Below the pieces are notes generated by a model. It did no database searches. It was not told where the DNA came from and saw only the letters and a program-made list of their open reading frames with translations. This document shows positions 26,057 through 39,240 of a stretch of 64,000 nucleotides of DNA, one piece after another. The DNA is from Sinonovacula constricta (taxonomy: Eukaryota > Mollusca > Bivalvia > Cardiida > Solecurtidae). The position numbers were made by a program, and so were the translations under genes. Each line of letters starts with the position of its first letter. Positions within the stretch are counted from its first letter, which is position 1. The stretch covers positions 37,562,326-37,626,325 of the forward strand of contig CM017559.1 in NCBI GenBank assembly GCA_007844125.1, given 5' to 3'.

Positions 26057-26289
26057 CATAGTTACCGGTAGCTTACATTGAGTGTTGACATGAATCCTAC
26101 ATGTACATAGTTACCGGTAGCTTACATTGAGTGTTGATATGCATTCTACGTGTACATGGTTACTGGTAGCTGATAGGTATCCTACATAAACACAGTTACC
26201 GGTAGCTTTCATTGGTTTTCAATATTGATCCTACGTGTACATAGTTACCGGTAGCTTACCTTGAGTTTCGATATGGATCCTACGTTACC

Positions 26290-26565
26290 ATAAGAACCAG
26301 TAGCTTACATTGAATGTCGATATGGATCCCAATTTGACATATTTTCCGGTAGCTTACATTGAATGTCGATATGGATCCCAATTTGACATATTTTCCGGTA
26401 GCTTACATTGAATGTCGATATGGATCCCAATTTGACATATTTTCCGGTAGCTTACATTGAATGTCGATATGGATCCCAATCTGACATATTTTCCGGTAGC
26501 TTACATTGAATGTCGATATGGATCCCAATTTGACATATTTTCCGGTAGCTTACATTGAGTGTCGA
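26290..26565. repeat. Homogeneous run of 49-bp units with a CCCAATTTGACATA variant
   Basis: Five consecutive near-identical units carry GGATCCCAATTTGACAT, a variant seen almost nowhere else in array B, showing very local recent amplification. Confidence 0.9.
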
Positions 26566-28930
26566 TATGGATCCTACATGTACATAGCTACCTGTAGCTT
26601 ACATTAAGTGTTGATATCGATCCTACGCGTACATAGTTACCAGTAGCTTACATTGAGTGTTAATATGGATCCTACATGTACATATTTACTGGTATCTTAC
26701 ATTGAGTGTCGATATGGATCGTACATGCACATAGTTACAGGTACCTTTTATTGACTGCGATAGCGATCCTATATGTACATTGTTACAGGCAGCTTGCACT
26801 GAGTGTCGATATGGATCCTACGTGTATATAGTTACAATGTATTGGTAGTTTCCTTTGAGTGTCAATATATATCGTATGTGTAAATACTTACCAGAACCTT
26901 TGACCTAGTGTCGATATAGATCCCATGTGTCGTAGTTAGCAGCAGCTTACATTGAGTGTCGGTATGGATCCTACGTGTACATATTTACCGGTATCATATA
27001 TTGAGATCCGATACAGATCCTACGTGTACATAGTTACAGGTAGCTAACATTGTGTGTCTATATGGATCCTACATGGACATAGTTACCGGTAGCTTACAGT
27101 GAGTGTCTATATGGATCCTACATGTACATATTTATCGGTAGCTTACATTGTGTGTCTATATGGATCCTACATGGACATAGTTACCGGTAGCTTACAGTGA
27201 GTGTCAACAGGGATCATAGGTGTACATTCTTACCGGTAGCTAACATTGAGTGTCGATATGAATCCTACATGTACATAATTACCGGTAGCTAAAACTGAGT
27301 AATGATATGGATCGTACGTGTATCTGTACCTGTACATAGTAACCAGTAGCTTACATCGTGTGTCGATATGGATTCTACGAGTGCATAGTACCAAATAGCT
27401 TACATTGAGTGTCAATATGGATCCTACGTGTGCATATTTACTGGTTCCTTACATTAAGTACCAATATGGATTCTACGTGTACATAGTTAAGTGTAGCTTA
27501 CATTGAGTGTCGATATGGATCCTATCAGTACACAGTTACCAGTAGTTTACATTGGATATTGATATGGATTTTACTTGTGCATAGTTGACGTTAGGTTACA
27601 ATAAGTGTCGATATGAATGCTAGGTGTACATTGTTAGCGGTAGCTTACATTGATTGTCGACATGGATCCTACATGTACATAGTTACTGGTAGCTTACATT
27701 GGATATCGATATGGATCATAGGTTGCCATAAGTACCAGTAGCATACATTGCGTGTCGATATAGATCCTACATGTACATAGTTACTGGTGGCTTATATTGT
27801 GTGTTGATATGGATCCTACATGTACAATGTTACCGGCAGCTTACATTGGGTGTCGATATGGATCCTACATGTACATAGTTACTGCTAGCTTACATTGAGT
27901 GTCGTTATGGATCCTACTACATAGTTTCCTGTAGCTGAGACTGAGTGTTGATATGGATCGTACGTGCACATGGTTAACAGTAGCTTACATTGACCGTCGA
28001 TATCGATCCTACATGTACATAGTTACCAGTAGCTTACATTAAGTGTCAATATGGATCGTACATGTACATTTCTTCTGGTAGCTTACATTGAGTGCCGATA
28101 TGGATTCTACATGTACATAGTTACGGTAAGATTACATTGTGTGTCGATATGGATCCTACGAGTGCATAGTTACCAGTAGCTTTCAGTAAGTGTCGATATG
28201 GATGCTAGGGGTACATTGTTACAGGTAGCTAACATTGGGTGTCGATATGGATCCTAGGTGTGCATGCTTACCGGCAGCTTTCATTGAGTGCCGATATGAA
28301 TTCTACATGTACTCAGTTACCGGTAGCTTACATTGTGTGTCGATATGGGTATGTGTACATAGTTACCGGTAGCTTACATAGAGTGTCGATATGGATCATA
28401 CGTGTACATAATTACCGGTAGCTTACATTGAGTGTCGATATGGGTCCTACGTTACCATAATACCAGTAGCATACATTTTGTGTCTGTATAGATCCTACTT
28501 GTACTTAGTTTCCGGTAGCTTTAATTGAGTGTCGATATGGATCCTAGGTGTACATTTTTACCGGTAGCTAACATTGAGTCTCGAAATGTATCCTATATGT
28601 ACTTAGTTACCGGTAGCTTACACTGAGTGTCGATATGGATTTGTGTACATAATTACCGGTAGCTTACAGTGAGTGTCGATATGGATCTTATGTGTACATA
28701 GTTACCGGAAGCTTACTTTTTGTGTCGATAGGAATCCTACGTTACCATAAGAACCAGTAGCATACATTGTGTGTCTATATAGATTCTACATTGAGTGTCA
28801 ATGTGGATCCTACATACACATATATACTGGTAGCTTACATTGAGTGCCGATGTGAATCTACGTGTTCATAGTTACCAGTATCTTTCATTGTGTGAGTCGA
28901 TATGAATCCTACAAGTACATAGTTGCGGAT

Positions 28931-30340
28931 AGGAATTGCTAAAAATTTGGAGAATTACGACTCCACACAGATTTCTGTTCCAGAAATCCAGAGATCACCA
29001 GAAATGTCATTATACACATAAGCAACTCCTAATAAATATGTTATTTTTGTTGTCTGAGATAAAAAAAAAAGTTTATTTATTAAACATCATTTGATGCAGT
29101 TACACAATAACATAATGTAATTTTGGACCCCATATACGAAATCTCGCTTATGTTTAATTCAAAGCCTTATTTTGCCTCTATGTTCGAAACAATATTACTG
29201 TAAACTTGATTCTGATAATGAATAAAGCAAGTGATGAACAATATGTTGTAATAGTTACATTTTTTTTATGACAATACAATCTTTCACGTTAAATATCTTT
29301 GTGTCTTTATAACATACTTTCTTGTTGTATATATGGAAACTCGGTTAAATCAGAAACATAAATAAAACTTTCTTTCTAAATTGTGAATACCACTTTGTTG
29401 ATTCTGTTTATTTTTTTTTGTTCTTTTTGCTTTTTAAGAACATTTTACTCTTTACGCTTAAACATTATTCTCTATATGCAACATGCATGTAAACAACAGA
29501 TATGTTATTTTCATATAATCGAACCATAGTTGTGTGGTAAATTATGAAACTTATATCATTCAGAAGCAAATTACTTTCAAATCTGATTATCACATTTCGA
29601 TGCATATAATTGCTTTTACAATTGACATGGTGATTGAAATGTTGCCAGTAAATAATGACACCACACCAAACAATTCCCCTTTCTTAGTTTTAATCATTAA
29701 ATAATCATTACCTTTTCTGAAATACTTTATAGAATTACGATAACTTCATTGTTTTATGACACTGCTTTCGTTAAAGGTTCACGAAAAATAGCAGGTCCCT
29801 TAAAACTTAGTTTAGTAGTATGACGCCCGGTTTGTCCCAAATTGTGTATTCGTATCAGAAATTCCAGTTTATTTAACTTTCCAAGTAAACTTCTTCGAGA
29901 GAAATTTTCATAAGGCTTTCCAAAGAAATGTTTAATTGTTAAATATTGTCAGAGATAGATGAAAACTTTCACCATAAATCATTTAAGCATTGTATACATT
30001 GTATACAGGCTATGTTGAATATAACATGTTCAAAACTCATCCAACTGAAGTAAACCTGACGGTCGATCATTTGTAAGTTATAAATATAATCTGCTAGGCC
30101 TGTCTTCATTTAGTAAATTATTGATTTTAATGCAATGTTAACGTTGTAGTGTAAATGGTTAAGGTGGTTGAATCTGGACAATAGGATCCCGATTGATAGG
30201 ACCTAATGGCTGTCACGACTCTGACGGATCGAGTCACAACGCGTGGTTCGGGTCGAAAAGGTTCATAAGGGGAGGTTTTTCAGATAACTTGAGGTGCGCC
30301 GATAGTTCTACCCAGTTGTAAGTCTGGGGTCTTCTTACAC
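28931..30340. other. Unrecognised spacer between arrays B and C
   Basis: AT-rich DNA becoming GC-richer from 30165 to 30340. No ORF above 60 codons with recognisable content, and no mobile-element ends were seen. Confidence 0.5.
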
Positions 30341-32514
30341 CGATATCTAGTTGTCAGTGACGCTATCTAGGGCAGTCAGTGTCATTATCTAGCACAATCA
30401 GTGTCGGCATCAAGGACAGTCAGGGTTGTTATCTAGGACAGTCATTGTTGTCATCAGTGGTAGTCTGTGCCGTTATCTGTGGAGGTCAGTGCCGTTTTCT
30501 GTGGTTGTGGTAGACAGTGCCGTTACGTGGGAAGTCAGTGTCGTTATCTTTGGTAGTAAGTGTCGTTATCTGTGGAAGTCTGTGCCGTTGTCTGTGGTAG
30601 TCTGTGCCGTTATCTTTGGTAGTCTGTGTCGTTATCTGTGGTAGTCCGTGCCGTTATCTGTGGTAGTCTGTGTCGTTATCTGTGGTAGTCTGTGTCGTTA
30701 TCTGTGATAGTCTGTGTCGTTATCTGTGGTAGTCTGTGCCGTTATCTGTGGTAGTCTGTACCGTTATCTGTGGTAGTCTGTACCGTTATCTTTGGTAGTC
30801 TGTGCCGTTATCTTTGGTAGTCTGTGTCGTTATCTGTGGGAGTCTGTGTCGTTATCTTTGGTAGTCTGTGCCGTTATCTTTGGTAGTCTGTGTCGTTATC
30901 TGTGGGAGTCTGTGTCGTTATCTGTGGTAGTCTGTGCCGTTATCTGTGGTAGATAGTGCCATTATCTGTGGTAGTCTGTGTCGTTATCTGTGGTAGTCTG
31001 TGCCGTTATCTGTGGTAGTTAGTGTCGTTATCTGTGGAAGTCTGCGTCATTATTTGTCGTAGTATGTGTCATTATCTGTGGTAGTCTGTGCCGTTATCTG
31101 TGGTAGTTAGTGTCGTTATCTGTGGAAGTCTGTGCCGTTATCTGTGGTAGTTAGTGCCGTTATCTGTGGTAGTCTGTGTCGTTATCTGTGGTAGTCTGTG
31201 CCGTTATCTGTGGTAGTTAGTGTCGTTATCTGTGGAAGTCTGTGTCATTATTTGTGGTAGTATGTGTCGTTATCTGTGGTAGTCTGTGCCGTTATCTGTG
31301 GTAGTTAGTGTCGTTATCTGTGGTAGTATGTGTCGTTATCTGTGGTAGTCTGTGTCGTTATCTGTGGTAGGCAGGGTTATTATCTGAAACAGTGAGTACC
31401 GTTATGTAGAACAGTCAGTGTCGACATCTAGGACAGTCAATGTCGATATCTAGGATAATCAAAGTCGTTATCTAGGACAATCAATGTCGTTATCTAGGAC
31501 AGTCATTGTCGTCATTTGTGGTAGTCTTTGTCGTTATCTGTTTAGGTCAGTGCCGTTATCTGAAGTAGACAGTGTCGTTATCTGCGGAAGACTGTGTCAT
31601 TTTTTGTTGTAGACGGCATCGTTATCTGGGGTAGTCTCTGTCGTAAAATATGGTAGTCTATGTCGTTATCTGTGGTAGTCTGTGCCGTTATCTGGGGTAG
31701 TCTCTGTCGTAAAATATGGTAGTCTGTGTCGTTATCTGTGGTAGTCAGTGTCCTTTTCTGGGACAGTCCGAGTTTTTCAGCAGTCAGTGCTTTATCTAGG
31801 TCAGTCAGTGTCACTATCTAGGGCAGTCAGTGTCATTATCCAGGTCAGTTAGTGTCACTATCTAGGGCAGTCAGTTCTTTATCTTGGGCAGTCAGTTCTT
31901 CATCTTGAGCAGTCAGTGCCGTTATCTTGGGCAGTCAGTTCTTTATCTTGGGCAGTCAGTTCTTTATCTTGGGCAGTCAGTGTCGTTATCTCTGGCAGTC
32001 AGTGTCGTTATCTTTGGCAGTCAGAGCCGTTATCTTGGGCAGTCAGTGCCGTTTTAGGCGGTCAGTGTCGTTATCTTGGGCAGTCAAAGCCGTTATCTTG
32101 GGCAGTCAGTGCCGTTATCTAGGGCCGTCAGTGTCGTTATGTTGGCTAGTCAGTGTCGTTATCTTAGGCAGTCAGTTTTTTATCTTTGGCAGTCAGTGCC
32201 TTTATCTAGGGCCGTCAGTGTCGTTATGTTGGCTAGTCAGTGTCGTTATCTTAGGCAGTCAGTTTTTTTTCATCTTGGGCAGTCAGTGTCGTTATCTTGG
32301 GCAGTCAGTGTCGTTATCTTGGGCAGTCAGTGTCGTTATCTTGGGCAGTCAGTGTCGTTATCTTGGGCAGTCGGTGTCGTTATCTTGGGCAGTCATTGTC
32401 GTTATCTTGGGCAGTCAGTTCTTTATCTTGGGCAATCAGAACCGTTATTTGGGCAGTCAGGCCGTTATCTTGGGCATTCAGTGCCGTTATCTTGGGCAGT
32501 CAGTGCCGTTATCT

Positions 32515-33900
32515 ATGGCAGTCAGTTCTTTATCTTGGGCAGTCAGAGCTGTTATCTTTGACTGTCAGTTCTTTATGTTGGGCAGTCAGTGCCGTTATTT
32601 TGGGCAGTCAGTGCCGTTATTTTGGGCAGTAAGAGCCCTTATCTTGGGCAGTCACTTCTTTATCTTGGGCAGTCAGAGCCGTTATATTGGGCATTCAGTT
32701 CTTTATCTTGGGCAGTCAGAGCCGTTATCTTGGGCAGTCAGTTCTTTATCTTGGGCAATCAGAGCTATTATCTTGGGCAGTCAGTGCCGTTATTTTGGGC
32801 AGTCAGAGCCCTTATCTTTGGTAGTATGTGCCGTTATCTTTGGTAGTATGTGTCGTTATCTGTGGTAGTCTGTGTCGTTATCTGTGGTAGTCTGTGCCGT
32901 TATCTGTGGAGGTCAGTGCCGTTTTCTGTGGTTGTGGTAGACAGAGTTACGTGGGAAGTCAGTGTCGTTATGTTTGGTAGTATGTGTCGTTATCTGTGGT
33001 AGTCTGTGCCGTTGTCTGTGGTAGTCTGTGCCGTTATCTTTGGTAGTCTGTGTCGTTATCTGTGGTAGTCTGTGCCGTTATCTGTGGTAGTTAGTGTCGT
33101 TATCTGTGGTAGTATGTGCCGTAATCTGTGGTAGTCTGTGCCGTTATCTTTGGTAGTATGTGTCGTTATCTGTGGTTGTCTGTGTCGTTATCTGTGGTAG
33201 TATGTGTCGTTATCTGTGGTAGTCTGTGCCGTTATCTGTGGTAGTCTGTGTCGTTATCTGTGGTAGTCTGTGTCGTTATCTGTGGTAGTCTGTGCCGTTG
33301 TCTGTGGTAGTCTGTGCCGTTATCTCTGGAGGTCAGTGCCGTTTTCTGTGGTTGTGGTAGACAGAGCCGTTACGTGGGAAGTCAGTGTCGTTATCTTTGG
33401 TAGTCTGTGCCGTTATCTGTGGTAGTCTGTGTCGTTATCTGTGGTAGTCTGTGCCGTTGTCTGTGGTAGTCTGTGCCGTTATCTGTGGGAGTCTGTGTCG
33501 TTATCTGTGATAGTCTGTGTCGTTATCTGTGGTAGTCTGTGCCGTTATCTGTGGAAGTTAGTGTCGTTATCTGTGGAAGTCTGTGTCATTATTTGTGGTC
33601 GTATGTGTCGTTATCTGTGGTAGTCTGTGCCGTTATCTGTGGTAGTTAGTGTCGTTATCTGTGGTAGTATGTGTCGTTATCTGTGGTAGTCTGTGTCGTT
33701 ATCTTGTGCAGTCAGTTCTTTATCTTGGGCAGGCAGTGTCATTATCTTGGGCAGTCAGTGTCGTTATCTTGGGCAGTCAGTTCTTTATCTTGGGCAGGCA
33801 GTGTCGTTATTTTGGGCAGTCAGTGTCGTTATCTTGGGCAGTCAGTGTCGTTATCTTTGGCAGTCAGTGTCGTTATCTAGGGCAGTCAGTGCCGTTATCT
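32515..33900. repeat. Higher-order repeat in array C, 1,386-bp copy 1
   Basis: 1,386 bp equals 63 units of 22 bp. The pattern of variant units, including the switch from TTGGGCAGTC to TGTGGTAGTC and back, recurs exactly 1,386 bp downstream (e.g. 32589/33975 and 33429/34815). Confidence 0.9.
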
Positions 33901-35286
33901 TGGGCAGTCAGTTCTTTATCTTGGGCAGTCAGAGCTGTTATCTTTGACTGTCAGTTCTTTATGTTGGGCAGTCAGTGCCGTTATTTTGGGCAGTCAGTGC
34001 CGTTATTTTGGGCAGTAAGAGCCCTTATCTTGGGCAGTCACTTCTTTATCTTGGGCAGTCAGAGCCGTTATATTGGGCATTCAGTTCTTTATCTTGGGCA
34101 GTCAGAGCCGTTATCTTGGGCAGTCAGTTCTTTATCTTGGGCAATCAGAGCTATTATCTTGGGCAGTCAGTGCCGTTATTTTGGGCAGTCAGAGCCCTTA
34201 TCTTTGGTAGTATGTGCCGTTATCTTTGGTAGTATGTGTCGTTATCTGTGGTAGTCTGTGTCGTTATCTGTGGTAGTCTGTGCCGTTATCTGTGGAGGTC
34301 AGTGCCGTTTTCTGTGGTTGTGGTAGACAGAGTTACGTGGGAAGTCAGTGTCGTTATGTTTGGTAGTATGTGTCGTTATCTGTGGTAGTCTGTGCCGTTG
34401 TCTGTGGTAGTCTGTGCCGTTATCTTTGGTAGTCTGTGTCGTTATCTGTGGTAGTCTGTGCCGTTATCTGTGGTAGTTAGTGTCGTTATCTGTGGTAGTA
34501 TGTGCCGTAATCTGTGGTAGTCTGTGCCGTTATCTTTGGTAGTATGTGTCGTTATCTGTGGTTGTCTGTGTCGTTATCTGTGGTAGTATGTGTCGTTATC
34601 TGTGGTAGTCTGTGCCGTTATCTGTGGTAGTCTGTGTCGTTATCTGTGGTAGTCTGTGTCGTTATCTGTGGTAGTCTGTGCCGTTGTCTGTGGTAGTCTG
34701 TGCCGTTATCTCTGGAGGTCAGTGCCGTTTTCTGTGGTTGTGGTAGACAGAGCCGTTACGTGGGAAGTCAGTGTCGTTATCTTTGGTAGTCTGTGCCGTT
34801 ATCTGTGGTAGTCTGTGTCGTTATCTGTGGTAGTCTGTGCCGTTGTCTGTGGTAGTCTGTGCCGTTATCTGTGGGAGTCTGTGTCGTTATCTGTGATAGT
34901 CTGTGTCGTTATCTGTGGTAGTCTGTGCCGTTATCTGTGGAAGTTAGTGTCGTTATCTGTGGAAGTCTGTGTCATTATTTGTGGTCGTATGTGTCGTTAT
35001 CTGTGGTAGTCTGTGCCGTTATCTGTGGTAGTTAGTGTCGTTATCTGTGGTAGTATGTGTCGTTATCTGTGGTAGTCTGTGTCGTTATCTTGTGCAGTCA
35101 GTTCTTTATCTTGGGCAGGCAGTGTCATTATCTTGGGCAGTCAGTGTCGTTATCTTGGGCAGTCAGTTCTTTATCTTGGGCAGGCAGTGTCGTTATTTTG
35201 GGCAGTCAGTGTCGTTATCTTGGGCAGTCAGTGTCGTTATCTTTGGCAGTCAGTGTCGTTATCTAGGGCAGTCAGTGCCGTTATCT
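33901..35286. repeat. Higher-order repeat in array C, 1,386-bp copy 2
   Basis: Head-to-tail duplicate of 32515-33900; no difference noticed by eye in the segments compared. The match continues for roughly 30 bp beyond and then breaks at about 35315. Confidence 0.9.
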
Positions 35287-36729
35287 TGGGCAGTCAGTTC
35301 TTTATCTTGGGCAGTTAGTCCTTTATCTCGGGCAGTCAGTGCCGTTATCTTGGGCAGTCAGTTCTTTAATTTGGGCAGTAAGAGCCGTTATCTTGGGCAG
35401 TCAGTGCCGTTATCTTGGGCAGATAATGTCGTAATCTAGGGAAGTCAGTGTCGTTATCTAGGGCAGTCAGTGCCGTTATCTAGGGCAGTCAGTGTCATTA
35501 TCTAGGTCAGTCAGTGTCATTATCTAGGGCAGTCAGTTCTTTATCTTAGGCAGTCAGTTCTTCATCTTGGGCAGTCAGTGCCGTTATATTGGGCATTCAG
35601 TTCTTTATCTTGGGCAGTCAGTTCTTTATCTTGGGCAGTCAGTGTCGTTATCTCTGGCAGTCAGTGTCGTTATCTTTGGCAGTCAGAGCCGTTATCTTGG
35701 GCAGTCAGTGCCGTTTTAGGCGGTCAGTGTCGTTATCTTGGGCAGTCAAAGCCGTTATCTTGGGCAGTCAGTGCCGTTTTCTAGGGCCGTCAGTGTCGTT
35801 ATGTTGGCTAGTCATTGTCGTTATCTTAGGCAGTCAGTTTTTTTATCTTGGGCAGTCAGTGCCTTTATCTAGGGCCGTCAGTGTCGTTATGTTGGCTAGT
35901 CAGTGTCGTTATCTTAGGCAGTCAGTTTTCTTTTCATCTTGGGCAGTCAGTGTAGTTATCTTGGGCAGTCAGTTTCGTTATCTTGGGCAGTCAGTGTCGT
36001 TATCTTGGGTAGTCGGTGTCGTTATGTTGGGCAGTCATTGTCGTTATCTTGGGCAGTCAGTTCTTTATCTTGGGCAATCAGAACCGTTATTTGGGCAGTC
36101 AGGCCGTTATCTTGGGCATTCAGTGCCGTTATCTTGGGCAGTCAGTGCCGTTATCTTGGGCAGTCAGTGCCGTTATCTTTGGCAGTCAGTGCCGTTATCT
36201 ATGGCAGTCAGTTCTTTATCTTGGGCAGTCAGAGCTGTTATCTTGGGCAGTCAGTTCTTTATATTGGGCAGTCAGTGTCGTTATTTTGGGCAGTCAGTGC
36301 CGTTATTTTGGGCAGTAAGAGCCCTTATCTTGGGCAGTCACTTCTTTATCTTGGGCAGTCAGAGCCGTTATATTGGGCATTCAGTTCTTTATCTTGGGCA
36401 GTCAGAGCCGTTATCTTGGGCAGTCAGTTCTTTTTAATTTGAGCATTCAGTGCCGTTATCTTAGGCAGTCAGTTCTTTATTTTGGGCAGTCAGTGCCGTT
36501 ATTTAGGGCAGTCAGTTCTTTATCTTGGGCAGTCAGAGCTGTTATCTTGGGCAGTCAGTTCTTTATATTGGGCAGTCAGTGCCGTTATTTTGGGCAGTCA
36601 GTGCCGTTATTTTGGGCAGTAAGAGCCCTTATCTTGGGCAGTCAGTTCTTTATCTTGGGCAGTCAGAGCCGTTATCTTGGGCAGTCAGTTCTTTATCTTG
36701 GGCAATCAGAGCTGTTATCTTGGAAGCCA

Positions 36730-39240
36730 GTGTCGTTATCTTGGGCAGTCAGTGTCATTATCTTGGGCAGTCAGTGTCGTTATCTTGGGCAGTCAAAGCC
36801 GTTGTCTTGGGCAGTCGGTGTTGTTATTTTGGGCAGTTAGTGTCGTTATCTTGGGCAGTCAGTGCCGTTATTTTTGGCAGTCCGTGCCAATATTTTAGGC
36901 AGTCAAGGCCCTTATCTTTGGCAGCCAGTTCTTTATCTTGGAAGTCAGAGACGTTATATTTGGCAGTCAGTTCTTTATCTTGGGCAGTCAGACCCCTTAT
37001 CTTCGGCAGTCATTTCTTTATCTTGGGCAGTCAGGGCTGTTATCTTGGGCAGTCAGTGCCGTTATCTTGGGCAGTCAGTGCCGTTATTTTGGGCAGTGAG
37101 AGCCCTTATCTTGGGCAGTCAGTGCCGTTATCTTGGGCAGTCAGTGCCGTTATCTAGGGCCATCATTGTCGTTATGTTGGCTAGTCAGTGTCGTTATCTT
37201 AGGCAGTCAGTTTTTTTTTATCTTGGGCAGTCAGAGTCGTTATCTTGGACAGTCAGTGTCATTACCTTGGGTAGTCAGTTCTTTATCTTGGACAGTCAGT
37301 GTCGTTATTTTGGGCAGTCAGTGTCGTCATCTTGGGTAGTCAGTTCTTTGTATTAGACAGTCAGTGTCGTTATCTTGGGCAGTCAGTTGTTTATCTTGGG
37401 CAGTCAGTGTCGTTATCTTGGGCAGTCAGTGTCGTAATCTTGGGCAGTCAGTTCTTTATCTTGTGCAGTCAGTGTCGTTATCTTGGGCAGTCAGTGTCGT
37501 TATCTTGGGCAGTCAGTTCTTTATCTTGTGCAGTCAGTTCTTTATCTTGGGCAGTCAGTGCTGTTATCTTGGGCAGTCAGTGTCGTTATCGTGTGCCGTC
37601 AGTACGGTTATCTTGGTCCGTCAGTGCCGTTATCTTGGGCGGTCATTGTCGTTATCTTGGAAGTCAGTGTCGTTATCTTGGGCAGTCAGTGTCGCTATCT
37701 TGGGCAGTCAGTGTCGTAATCTTGGGCAGTCAGTTCTTTATCTTGGGCAGTCAGTGTCGTTATCTTGGGCAGTCAGTTCTTTATCTTGGGCAGTCAGTTC
37801 TTTATCTTGTGCAGTCAGTTCTTTATCTTGGGCAGTCAGTGCTGTTATCTTGCGCAGTCAGTGCCGCTATCTTGGGCAGTCAGTGCCGTTATCTTGGACA
37901 GTCAGTTATTTGTCTTGGGCAGTCAGAGCTGTTATCTTGGGCAGTCAGTTCTTTATATTGGGCAGTCAGTGCCGTTATTTTGGGCAGTCAGCGCCGTTAT
38001 TTTGGGCAGTAAGAGCCCTTATCTTGGGCAGTCAGTTCTTTATCTTGGACAGTCAAAGCCGTTATCTTAGGCAGTCAGTGTCGTAATCTTGGGCAGTCAG
38101 TTCTTTATCTTGTGCAGTCAGTGTCGTTATCTTGGGCAGTCAGTTCTTTATCTTGGGCAGTCAGTTCTTTATCTTGTGCAGTCAGTTCTTTATCTTGGAC
38201 AGTCAGTGCTGTTATCTTGGGCAGTCAGTGTCGTTATCGTGTGCCGTCAGTGCGGTTATCTTGGGCAGTCAAAGCCGTTATCTTGGGCAGTCGGTGTTGT
38301 TATTTTGGGCAGTTAGTGTCGTTATCTTGGGCAGTCAGTGCCGTTATTTTTGGCAGTCCGTGCCAATATTTTAGGCAGTCAAGGCCCTTATCTTTGGCAG
38401 TCAGTTCTTTATCTTGGGCAGTCAGACCCCTTATCTTCGGCAGTCATTTCTTTATCTTGGGCAGTCAGGGCTGTTATCTTGGGCAGTCAGTGCCGTTATT
38501 TTGGGCTGTCAGAGCCCTTATCTTGGGCAGTCAGTGCCGTTATCTTGGGCAGTCAGTGCCGTTATCTAGGGCCTTCATTGTCGTTATGTTGGCTAGTCAG
38601 TGTCGTTATCTTAGGCAGTCAGTTTTTTTTTTATCTTGGGCAGTCAGAGTCGTTATTTTGGGCAGTCAGTTCTTTATCTTGGGCAGTCAGTGTCGTTATC
38701 TTGGGCAGTCATTGTCGTTATCTTGTGCAGTCAGTTCTTTATCTTAGGCAATCAGAACCGTTATTTTGGGCAGTCAGGCCGTTATCTTGGGCAGTCAGTG
38801 CCGTTATCTTGGGCAGTCAGTTCTTTATCTTGGGCAGTCAGTGCCGCTATCTTGGGCAGTCAGTGCCGTTATCTTGGACAGTCAGTTCTTTGTCTTGGGC
38901 AGTCAGAGCTGTTATCTTGGGCAGTCAGTTCTTTATATTGGGCAGTCAGTGCCGTTATTTTGGGCAGTCAGCGCCGTTATTTTGGGCAGCAAGAGCCCTT
39001 ATCTTGGGCAGTCAGTTCATTATCTTGGACAGTCAGAGCCGTTATTTTGGGCAGTCAGTGCCGTTATTTTGGGCAGTCAGAGCCCTTATGTTGGGCAGTC
39101 AGTGCCGTTGTCTTGGGCAGTCAGTGTCGTTATCTTGGGCAGTCAGTTTTTATCTTGGGCAGTCAGAGTCGTTATCTTCGGCAGTCAGTGCCGTTAGCTT
39201 GGCCAGTCAGTTCTTTGTCTTGGGCACGTAGTCCTTTATC
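36730..39240. repeat. Large duplicated block in array C, copy 1 (offset about 6.45 kb)
   Basis: The ordered series of variant units here recurs around 43180-45676: 36898/43353, 37299/43755 and 38112/44567 give offsets of 6,455-6,456, falling to 6,436 by 39241/45677 because of small unit gains and losses. Confidence 0.85.

Larger units (their letters stand above)
20470..28930. repeat. Minisatellite B (49-bp unit)
   Basis: About 170 tandem units of 49 bp; 21241-21289 is a typical copy. Recognisable sub-motifs are TATGGATCCTACATGTACAT, AGTTACCGGTAGCTTACATT and GAGTGTCGATAT. Units vary widely and indel units occur. A run of five identical units lies at about 21240-21450 and recurs in the large duplication. 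The unit includes GGATCC and TGTACA palindromes. There is no open frame of note in either direction. Confidence 0.96.
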
